Source: Thermoplasmata archaeon (GTDB lineage: Archaea > Thermoplasmatota > Thermoplasmata > UBA184). Taken from it: 9,367 nt of DNA. The stretch is taken from assembly GCA_027314845.1 (NCBI GenBank), contig DAHVAA010000047.1, positions 1-9,367 of the forward strand, read 5' to 3'. Shown here piece after piece: positions 1 to 5,537 of this stretch (the stretch's first letter is position 1; each line of letters opens with the position of its first letter). The notes under the pieces are model-generated. The model saw nothing but the letters and a program-made list of their open reading frames with translations, ran no database searches and was not told the DNA's origin. A program made the position numbers and the translations under genes.

Positions 1-97
1 CGACGCTCTTTCCGGGGTCGACCGCTCAGACCACGCTCGATCGGTACCGGCCGGGCCCCGCGGCCGCGGTCGGGGGAAGCTAGCGCCGCTCGGAACG

Positions 98-106
98 CCC
101 AAATAG
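98..106 (+). promoter_or_regulatory. Candidate TATA box of the tRNA-Arg gene
   Basis: The short AT-rich patch CCCAAATAG stands out in very GC-rich DNA. Its centre lies about 28 nt before the first base of the tRNA, which is the usual distance from an archaeal TATA box to a transcription start at or next to a tRNA 5' end. No convincing purine-rich BRE precedes it. The role is inferred from position and composition only. Confidence 0.4.
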
Positions 107-130
107 GCCGGTCCCGTGCGCCCGTCCGTC

Positions 131-231
131 GGGCTTGTGGGGTAGTCTGGACTATCCTGTTGGCCTTCGAAGCCAACGACCTGGGTTCGAATTCGCCGGC
201 GATCGCCGCGACGGAACTCCCAGCAAGCCCG
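131..231 (+). tRNA. tRNA-Arg (anticodon TCG) with an intron in the T-loop
   Basis: A full cloverleaf can be drawn. The acceptor stem GGGCTTG (131-137) pairs perfectly with CAAGCCC (224-230), with discriminator G231. The D-arm spans 140-158, with the G10-U25 pair typical of archaea. The anticodon stem TTGGC/GCCAA (160-164/172-176) closes the loop CTTCGAA, giving anticodon TCG (reads CGA, arginine). The variable loop is CGAC (177-180). The T-stem CTGGG (181-185) pairs with CCCAG (219-223). The T-loop starts TTCGAA (186-191), but the 3' half of the T-arm appears only after 26 extra bases, read here as an intron. The spliced RNA would be 75 nt with a normal 7-nt T-loop TTCGAAT. No CCA is encoded. 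Introns of this kind are archaeal and are removed by the bulge-helix-bulge endonuclease. Confidence 0.88.
192..217 (+). other. Non-canonical tRNA intron at position 59/60
   Basis: These 26 bases separate T-loop nucleotides 59 and 60. The junction can equally be placed one base later (193-218), because a T stands at both sites; the mature RNA is the same. A 4-bp helix TTCG (192-195) with CGGA (212-215), flanked by 3-nt unpaired GAA (189-191) and ACT (216-218), resembles a bulge-helix-bulge element. It is a relaxed form: the 5' cut would fall after the third rather than the second bulge base, and the outer helix is not directly adjacent. The middle holds the perfect palindrome CGGCGATCGCCG (197-208). 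The existence of the insert is well supported; the exact cut sites are inferred. Confidence 0.75.
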
Positions 232-237
232 TCCCCG

Positions 238-251
238 CGGCCCCGGGGCCG
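238..251 (+). repeat. 14-nt GC palindrome just downstream of the tRNA
   Basis: CGGCCCCGGGGCCG is a perfect palindrome starting 7 nt after the tRNA discriminator base. It could form a short stem at the tRNA 3' trailer. Archaeal termination relies mainly on T-tracts, and none follows, so a terminator role is doubtful. Chance palindromes are common at this base composition. Confidence 0.3.
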
Positions 252-280
252 GCTCCGGTATCGGGGAGCACCGCTCCGGG

Positions 281-295
281 GGGAAAGCTAAGTAC
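281..295 (+). promoter_or_regulatory. Candidate BRE/TATA promoter of the hyf-like operon
   Basis: GGGAAAGCTAAGTAC combines a purine-rich BRE-like part (GGGAAAG) with an AT-richer TATA-like part (CTAAGTA). This resembles the archaeal pattern of a GAAA-type BRE followed by a TTAAGTA/TTTAAG-type box. It is the most AT-rich patch between the tRNA and hyfC. Transcription would start near 315-325 and give a leader of roughly 75-85 nt before the GTG at 400. A related string (GGGGGAAGCTAGC, 72-84) lies upstream of the tRNA but lacks the AT-rich half. Confidence 0.45.
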
Positions 296-296
296 T

Positions 297-330
297 CGGA
301 CGCGTCCCTCGAGTTCGGCGGAGGCGTCCG
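297..330 (+). other. Possible leader hairpin upstream of hyfC
   Basis: CGGACG (297-302) can pair with CGTCCG (325-330). After a bulge, CCTC (307-310) can pair with GAGG (321-324), leaving a 10-nt loop. The structure starts just after the candidate promoter, so it would lie at or near the 5' end of the operon transcript. No known riboswitch is recognised and GC-rich DNA makes such pairings easily, so this is only a weak structural note. Confidence 0.2.
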
Positions 331-399
331 CCCGCCGGATCCCCGGCGAACCGCCGCTGCGGCCAATGACGCCTGCTCCCGAAGGTCGGAGTAGGCACC

Positions 400-1356
400 G
401 TGGACGCAACCGAGCAAGTCGTCAATCTGATGCAGGCAGCGACCGTGCTGCTGCTCTCGCCGCTCCTCGCGGGGGTCCTGGCCCGCTTCAAGGCCTGGAC
501 GGAGTCCCGACAGGGTCCGTCGATCTTCCAGCCCTACTTCGACCTACGCAAGTACCTCCGTAAGGAGACGCTTCTGCCCGACGGCGCCTCGCGCGTCTTC
601 GTCCTGGTCCCGTACGTCTCCTTCGGGACGTACCTCGTGATCTCGGTCGTCGTGCCGATCATCACGCCGTATCCCATCCCGTTCGCCTCGACCGTCGACT
701 TCCTCGGGGGCGGGCTCCTCTTCGGGCTCGCGGGTACCTTGGCACTGCTCGCGGCGCTCGACTCGGGCAGCAACTACGCCGCCCTCGGCGCAAGCCGCAC
801 AGCCACGTTCGCCGCCTTCGCCGAGCCGACGCTGATCATCGTGTTCTTCGCCGTGGCCGTGATTACTGGAACGAACAACCCGTACGTCACGAACCACCTC
901 CTCGCCTCCTCCGCGTCCGCGTACCTGTCGCCGACCCACCTCTTGGTGACCGGCGCGTTCTTCCTCCTGCTCCTCGCCGAGACGGGCAAGCTGCCGGTCG
1001 AGAGCGCCGGTCTCATGGAGTTCGGGATGCTCGAAGAGGGACGCTCCTTCGAGCACTCCGGCCGCCTGCTCGGCCTCCTGCGCTGGAACGGCTGGATGAA
1101 GCAGTTCCTGCTGTACTCGGTCTTCCTCAACGTCTTCGCCGTGCCGTGGGGGATGATCGCGGCACCGACCGTCTTCGGTGCGGCGGAGAACGTCGGGCTC
1201 CTCCTCGCGAAACTGCTGCTCCTCGCCGGGGGGCTCGCCTTGCTCGAGGCGACGATCGCGAAGGTCCGGCTGTTCAAGATCCGGGATTTCCTCACGCTCT
1301 CCTTCTCGCTCGCGATCCTCTCGGTCTTCGCGTTCGCGGTCCTGGGGGTGGCGTAG
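400..1356 (+). CDS. hyfC: HyfC/EchB/NuoH-like membrane anchor subunit
   Basis: A 318-residue integral membrane protein of the NuoH/HycD/HyfC family, which joins the peripheral and membrane arms of group 4 hydrogenase-type complexes. The family signature loops are visible: RQGPSIFQPYFDLRKYLRKE (about residues 37-56), GASRTATFAAFAEP (130-143), and ETGKLPVESAG followed by LEEGRSFEHSG (194-221), which carry the conserved acidic residues of the loops facing the peripheral arm. About eight hydrophobic segments are seen and the length is normal for the family. The start is GTG at 400, with GGAG (388-391) eight bases upstream. It is the first gene of the operon and its stop directly abuts the next start. 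HyfC is preferred over true NuoH because of the company of hyfE, hyfF and hyfB. Family assignment is firm; substrate is not. Confidence 0.93.
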   Translation: MDATEQVVNLMQAATVLLLSPLLAGVLARFKAWTESRQGPSIFQPYFDLRKYLRKETLLPDGASRVFVLVPYVSFGTYLVISVVVPIITPYPIPFASTVDFLGGGLLFGLAGTLALLAALDSGSNYAALGASRTATFAAFAEPTLIIVFFAVAVITGTNNPYVTNHLLASSASAYLSPTHLLVTGAFFLLLLAETGKLPVESAGLMEFGMLEEGRSFEHSGRLLGLLRWNGWMKQFLLYSVFLNVFAVPWGMIAAPTVFGAAENVGLLLAKLLLLAGGLALLEATIAKVRLFKIRDFLTLSFSLAILSVFAFAVLGVA

Positions 1357-2004
1357 GTGCCGGTCACCTCCGAGGTCTCGGCGCTCGTGGGCGTCGGGAT
1401 CCTCCTCACCGCGCTCTACCTCCAGTCGGAGTCGTTCGTCGCGCCGCTGATCCGGGGCATCGCGATCCAGTCCCTGCTCCTCGCGGTGCTCCTCGGCTGG
1501 CTTGCCTGGACCGACGCAAGCCCCGACCTCGCGATCCTCGCCGCCCTCACCATCGCGATCCGGGCGCTGTTCATCCCGGCGTTCCTGCGACGGCAGATCC
1601 GTGCGTTCCGCTGGCGGTTGCGCGAGGTCCACGCGGCGCACCGGGTGACCGGCCACGCGCTCGCCGCGGTCGCGCTCGCGATCATCGCCTGGTTTGTCTT
1701 CCAGGAGACCCTCGCCCCGGTCTTTCCCGAGAAGGGTGCCGCGCTGCCGTTCGTTCTCCTGGTCCAGGGCCTCCTGATGCTCGCCACCCGGACGAACACG
1801 CTCGTCCAGGTGATCGGCTACCTCGAGGAGGAGAACGCAATCGTCTACGCCGGCGTGCTCTTCGCCAGCACCTTCCCGCTGTTTGTCGAGACCGTCGTCT
1901 TCCTCGACGTCCTCGGGGTCGTGCTCGTCGGGGTCATCCTGTCGATCCAGCGAGATGTCACGGGCGTGCCGGAGGCCGCGGGCCTCGAGGAGCTTTCGGG
2001 ATGA
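1357..2004 (+). CDS. hyfE: HyfE-like membrane subunit (NuoK-related)
   Basis: A 215-residue hydrophobic protein, close to the usual HyfE length of about 216. Its C-terminal half resembles NuoK: the segment QVIGYLEEENAIVYAG (about residues 149-164) has the NuoK-type GYL...EN motif with membrane-embedded glutamates, followed by a helix with FVETVVFLD (about 175-183). The N-terminal half adds helices and a basic loop rich in Arg (about 70-90, FLRRQIRAFRWRLRE). In the family this subunit contributes part of the proton path between the anchor and the antiporter-like subunits. The GTG start immediately follows the hyfC stop (no gap), with GGGGTG (1345-1350) as a plausible ribosome binding site. Its stop overlaps the hyfF start as ATGA. 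Confidence 0.9.
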   Translation: MPVTSEVSALVGVGILLTALYLQSESFVAPLIRGIAIQSLLLAVLLGWLAWTDASPDLAILAALTIAIRALFIPAFLRRQIRAFRWRLREVHAAHRVTGHALAAVALAIIAWFVFQETLAPVFPEKGAALPFVLLVQGLLMLATRTNTLVQVIGYLEEENAIVYAGVLFASTFPLFVETVVFLDVLGVVLVGVILSIQRDVTGVPEAAGLEELSG

Positions 2005-3440
2005 CCGCCTTCCCCGCGTCGTCGTTCTGGGTATTCCTCGTTCTCGCCGCCCCGGCGTCCGCGTCGGTCCTGTCGCTCGTTCCCCACGCGGCGGCGAGCC
2101 GTTGGGCGGCGCGCACCGGTGCGCTCCTCGCCCTCCTCGCGGCCGCGGCCCTGCTCGTCTCCTCGACCGCGGGCCGCTGGGGTCCGTACCTCGGCGTCGA
2201 CGCGCTCAGCGAGGTGTTCCTTCTGATGGTCGCGAGCATCTACGCGACCAGCGTCTGGTACTCGGACGGGTATCTCGCGGCCGTCCACCGTCCGTTCCTG
2301 ACCCCCCAGGTCTACTACGCGCTGCTCGGCGCGTTCGCCTTCGCGATGCTTGCGACGCTTGTCGTCACCGACCTCGGGCTGATGTGGATCGGGATCGAGG
2401 CGACGACGGTTGCGAGCGCGCTCCTGGTTGTCCTGGAGCGGCGGCCCACGAGCGTGGAGGCGGCGTGGCGGTACACCCTGATCGCGTCCGCGGGGCTCAC
2501 GGTTGCGCTGTTCGCGCTCCTCCTGATCTACGCGTCGACCGGCTCTCTCGACGCATTCCGCCTCGCCGCGTCGCCGCCCCCTGTGACCCGCACCCTCCTC
2601 ATGGCGGTCGCGCTCGCGCTCGTCGGGTACGGTACTAAGGTCGGGCTTTTCCCGATGCATACCTGGCTGCCCGACGCCCACTCGGAGGCCCCCTCGCCCG
2701 TCTCGGCGATGTTCTCGGGGGTCCTGTTGCCGACCGCCCTCTACGCGTTCCTGCGCGTCTACGCGCTCGTGCCCCGGCCGGTGCCCCCGTCGATCGAGGC
2801 GCTGCTGCTCGCCTTCGGGCTCCTGACGGCGGTCCTCGGCGCGTTCCTCCTCCAGCGCCAGCGGTCGTTCAAGCGGATGTTCGCCTACTCGAGCATGGAG
2901 GTGATGGGGCTCGCGCTCGTCGGGGTCGGGATCGGCGGGATTGCCCTCTACGGGGCTCTCCTGCTCCTGTTCGCGCACGCGTTCGCAAAGTCGTCGGCGT
3001 TCTACTGCGCGGGCAACGTGCTCCGCGCTGACGGCACGACCCACATCGACGACATCCGGGACCTCCGGCACCGGCTCCCCCGCACCGCCGGGGCATGGGT
3101 CCTCGCCTCCAGCGCCGTGACGGGGGCACCCCCGTTCGGAACGTTCGTGGGCGAGCTCCTGATTGTCGCCGGGGCGATCACGGCAGGCCTCACCCCGGTC
3201 GCGCTCGTCGTCATCCTTGCGATCCTGGTCGCGTTCCTCGGCGTGAACTCCCAGGTCGGCCGCATGGTCTTTGGGGCGCCGTCCGGCCTCCGCCCAGCAA
3301 CGCCGTCCGGGCCGGACCGGGGCGCGGGCATCGCCTGGCTGAACGTCGGTGTCGCCCTCGTGCTCGGAGTGGTGGCGATCCCCTACCTTGGGCCGGCGCT
3401 GCGCTCCGCGGCAGCCCTCCTCGGGGGCAGCGCTCCATGA
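2001..3440 (+). CDS. hyfF: HyfF-like antiporter-type membrane subunit
   Basis: A 479-residue subunit of the NuoL/M/N and Mrp antiporter family, expected to move protons or sodium ions. Key elements are in place: glutamate 133 in MWIGIEATT (TM5), lysine 213 in GYGTKVGLFPMHTWLPDAHS with histidine 220 (TM7 and following loop), lysine 291 in SFKRMFAYSSMEVMG, and the TM8-type pair H326/K330 in LFAHAFAKSSAFYCAG. The ATG at 2001 overlaps the hyfE stop by 4 nt and has GAGGAG (1987-1992) eight bases upstream, which fixes the start. An in-frame open region continues further upstream but lies inside hyfC/hyfE and is not coding. The position after hyfE and the HTWLPDAHSEAPSP motif favour HyfF over HyfD, although 479 residues would also suit a HyfD-type protein. 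Confidence 0.9.
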   Translation: MTAFPASSFWVFLVLAAPASASVLSLVPHAAASRWAARTGALLALLAAAALLVSSTAGRWGPYLGVDALSEVFLLMVASIYATSVWYSDGYLAAVHRPFLTPQVYYALLGAFAFAMLATLVVTDLGLMWIGIEATTVASALLVVLERRPTSVEAAWRYTLIASAGLTVALFALLLIYASTGSLDAFRLAASPPPVTRTLLMAVALALVGYGTKVGLFPMHTWLPDAHSEAPSPVSAMFSGVLLPTALYAFLRVYALVPRPVPPSIEALLLAFGLLTAVLGAFLLQRQRSFKRMFAYSSMEVMGLALVGVGIGGIALYGALLLLFAHAFAKSSAFYCAGNVLRADGTTHIDDIRDLRHRLPRTAGAWVLASSAVTGAPPFGTFVGELLIVAGAITAGLTPVALVVILAILVAFLGVNSQVGRMVFGAPSGLRPATPSGPDRGAGIAWLNVGVALVLGVVAIPYLGPALRSAAALLGGSAP

Positions 3441-4762
3441 CGTCCCGACCCTGGAGCGAGTCCCTGCGGGGACCCGCCGGCGCGCTCGGCACGGAGCACG
3501 CCCCGGCCTACCTCCCGATCGACCGCGCGTTCGCTCTGGTCAACGACTACGGGACCGGTCATGCGCTCCTCTGGAGGGGTCCCGCGCCCGCGGAGGCGAA
3601 CGAAGTCGCTACCCTCTGGCGACGCGCGGCCGAGGCTCCGCGGCCGCACCGCGTCGCGCCAGAGGAAGTGGTCGAGGGGTACGGGGTCTTCACGTTCCCG
3701 TACGGACCGATTTCGATGGGGGTCCCTGAGAGCGGACGGTTCGACGTCCGGACCTACGGGGAGCGGATTCTCACCCTCGGACCGGTGGCGGGGTTCAAGT
3801 CGCGTCGGATCCTGGGCGCCCTTCCGGGGCTTACGCCGGAGGACGCCCTCCTGCGCGTGGAGCGGCTCGCCGGTAACTTCTCGGCCGCCCACGCGGCGGC
3901 GTTCCTCGCGGCGGTCGAGAGTGCCGCCGCGATCGAGGTCGCCCGCACCGAGCTGTGGACCCGCGCGCTCGCTCAGGAGCTCGAGCGGATTTACAACCAC
4001 CTCCACCAGATCGCCCGCGTCGCGGAGGCGGCCAGCCAGAACGTTGGCCTGGCCCAAACCCATGCGCTCGCCGAGGAGATGCTCCGCATCGAAGGGAGGA
4101 CCTTCGGGCATCGATGGCTGTTCGGCGCCCTCGCTCCGGGAGCTCCGACCCGCCGTCTCGATCCGGAAGGGAGGAGATGGCTTGGGCGCGCCCTCCGGGA
4201 GCTCTCGGGCCGGTTCGAGGTGCTCCTCGAGTTGTTCCTCGGGTCCCGCACGTTCGTCGACCGTCTCCAGACGACCGGCGTCGTCTCCCGCGAGCGGGCG
4301 GTGCGATGGGGGGCGGTCGGGCCGGTCCTGAGAGCCACCGGCGTGGCCTGGGACGACCGGCTGCGCGCCCCATCGGTCCCATACACCGACCTCTTCCTCG
4401 AGCTTCCGCGTGAGGATGGGGGTGACGCCCTCGCCCGGATCCTGGTGCGCGCGCACGAGGTCCGCTCGAGCGCGCTCCTTTTGGAACAGCTCCTCGACCG
4501 CTGGCCCGGCGACGCGATGGCCCGGGAGGCGCCCGCGCCTCCGGTCGGCCCGGGCCGGGGCCTCGGTCGGGTCGAAAGCCCGAGCGGGGACCTCGTGTAC
4601 GAGGTTCGGCTCACGAACGGGCGTATCGCGAGCGTCGGGATGCGCTCGGCGAGCCACGCGAACTGGCCGGTCTTCGCCGAGAGCCTGCGCCACGCGATGT
4701 TCACGGACTTCCACTTCGCCTGGGAGAGCTTCGGGCTCGTCTTTGCGGAGACCGACGCCTGA
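3437..4762 (+). CDS. hyfG: HyfG-like large subunit lacking all [NiFe] ligands (Ehr-like, non-hydrogenase)
   Basis: A 441-residue protein of the group 4 hydrogenase large subunit / NuoD family. Recognisable are GPISMGVPESGRF (about 90-102), ERLAGNFSAAHAAAF (142-156), ELERIYNHLHQIA (181-193), and EEMLRIEGRTFGHRWLFG (213-230). Real hydrogenases have RxCGxC at the second site; here it is R143-L-A-G-N-F148, with only the following His152 kept. The C-terminal DPCxxC is replaced by FTDFHFAWESFGL (422-434). There is no cysteine anywhere, so a [NiFe] centre cannot be bound. The usual GPxH becomes GPIS (S93) and GYxHRG becomes GFKSRR (119-124). The NuoC-like N-terminal domain of HycE/HyfG (about 570 residues in E. 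coli HycE) is mostly missing. ATG overlaps the hyfF stop by 4 nt. Conserved cores such as YNHLH suggest a functional protein, not decay. The acceptor is unknown. Confidence 0.88.
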   Translation: MTSRPWSESLRGPAGALGTEHAPAYLPIDRAFALVNDYGTGHALLWRGPAPAEANEVATLWRRAAEAPRPHRVAPEEVVEGYGVFTFPYGPISMGVPESGRFDVRTYGERILTLGPVAGFKSRRILGALPGLTPEDALLRVERLAGNFSAAHAAAFLAAVESAAAIEVARTELWTRALAQELERIYNHLHQIARVAEAASQNVGLAQTHALAEEMLRIEGRTFGHRWLFGALAPGAPTRRLDPEGRRWLGRALRELSGRFEVLLELFLGSRTFVDRLQTTGVVSRERAVRWGAVGPVLRATGVAWDDRLRAPSVPYTDLFLELPREDGGDALARILVRAHEVRSSALLLEQLLDRWPGDAMAREAPAPPVGPGRGLGRVESPSGDLVYEVRLTNGRIASVGMRSASHANWPVFAESLRHAMFTDFHFAWESFGLVFAETDA

Positions 4763-4769
4763 GGAGGAG
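4761..4769 (+). promoter_or_regulatory. Strong Shine-Dalgarno site deciding the hyfHI start
   Basis: GAGGAGGAG begins inside the hyfG stop codon and ends three bases before the GTG at 4773; its first GGAGG-type register gives 5-7 nt spacing. It supports GTG 4773 as the start of the fused HyfH-HyfI protein, although the frame is open much further upstream inside hyfG. Confidence 0.7.
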
Positions 4770-4772
4770 CGA

Positions 4773-5531
4773 GTGTCGAGCTGGGTGGGGCAGGCGATCC
4801 GACGTGGCCGGCTCACGACCCGGTACCCGGCGGAGCCGGCGACCGAGCTTGAGCTGCCGATGCTCGCCCGGGCGCCCCGACCCCCGGCCGTCGTGCCGGA
4901 TCGGCTCGGGGCGATCGCCGCGTGCCCCGTCGCGGCGCTCTCGGCGGCCGGTGGGAGTGGGATCCGCGCGGACGATGGGCGCTGCATCCGGTGCGCCCGG
5001 TGCGCGGCGCACGGGTTCGACTTCAGCGGTTCGGCCGAGTGCTCCCGGCCGGACCGTGCCGGCCTCCTCGTCCCCCCGGTGCCGAGCGGACCGGGCGCTC
5101 GGGCGGTCCCGCTCCGTCAGCTCGGACGCTCGGTTCACGTCTTCCTGGTCGATGCTGGGAGCTGCAACGCGTGCAATCACGAGGTGCTCGCGCTCACGAA
5201 CCCGTACTACGACGCCCAGCGCCTCGGCATCTTCTTCACGAACTCCCCACGCCACGCCGACGTGCTCCTCGTGGTCGGGGTCCCGACAGCCGAGATGACC
5301 GAGCCGGTGCGGCGGGCGTTCGAGGCGCTCCCCTCACCGAAAGCGGTCGTCGCGGTCGGGGTCTGCCCGATCGGCGGGGGGGTCTTCCAAAGCACCCCGG
5401 GGCTCGCGGGCTCGCTCGAGGAGCTCGTGCCGGTCGACGCGTTCGTGCCGGGGTGTCCTCCCGCGCCGGTGAGCGTGCTCGACGCGATCCTCGGGCTCCT
5501 GGGTCGGTCCCGGGCCCGGACGGAGGGGTGA
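4773..5531 (+). CDS. hyfI: HyfH-HyfI fusion: one-cluster ferredoxin domain plus NuoB-like small subunit
   Basis: A 252-residue electron-transfer subunit in two parts. Residues 1-95 match the HyfH/HycF start (RGRLTTRYPAEP, 11-22) followed by a reduced ferredoxin: C51 in ACPVAA, then CIRCARC (C71, C74, C77) and a further C90. One CP cysteine plus one CxxCxxC is the ligand set of a single [4Fe-4S] cluster; the other half of the usual two-cluster fold is missing. Residues 115-245 are the small subunit: GSCNACNHE (C131, C134), GVCPIGGG (C198) and PGCPP (C228) give all four ligands of the proximal cluster. In the family this cluster passes electrons to the large subunit. The GTG start follows a strong ribosome binding site 10 nt after hyfG. 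hyfH and hyfI are normally separate genes, so this is a fusion. Confidence 0.9.
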   Translation: MSSWVGQAIRRGRLTTRYPAEPATELELPMLARAPRPPAVVPDRLGAIAACPVAALSAAGGSGIRADDGRCIRCARCAAHGFDFSGSAECSRPDRAGLLVPPVPSGPGARAVPLRQLGRSVHVFLVDAGSCNACNHEVLALTNPYYDAQRLGIFFTNSPRHADVLLVVGVPTAEMTEPVRRAFEALPSPKAVVAVGVCPIGGGVFQSTPGLAGSLEELVPVDAFVPGCPPAPVSVLDAILGLLGRSRARTEG

Positions 5532-5537
5532 ACCGCC

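Noticed and set aside
20..85. Cluster of common restriction-site words (such as GGTACC, GGGCCC, GCGGCCGC, GCTAGC) resembling a vector polylinker
   Set aside because: The order and spacing match no polylinker I know, and GC-rich palindromes are frequent at this composition. The adjoining tRNA and operon are natural and contiguous.
131..192. tRNA 5' half as an attachment site of an integrated element
   Set aside because: The matching 3' half (219-231) follows after only 26 bases and pairs perfectly, so an intron explains it. No integrase or direct repeat is seen.
197..208. HIP1 palindrome as evidence of a cyanobacterial source
   Set aside because: The intron-bearing tRNA without CCA and the archaeal promoter-like signals contradict a cyanobacterial origin. 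The octamer alone is not lineage-specific.
135..563. Open frame running across the tRNA into hyfC
   Set aside because: It overlaps a well-supported tRNA gene and the true hyfC frame and gives a low-complexity translation without a domain.
1146..2000. Upstream in-frame extension of hyfF
   Set aside because: It lies inside hyfC and hyfE and is Arg/Gly/Pro-rich. The ATG at 2001 has a good ribosome binding site and an ATGA overlap.
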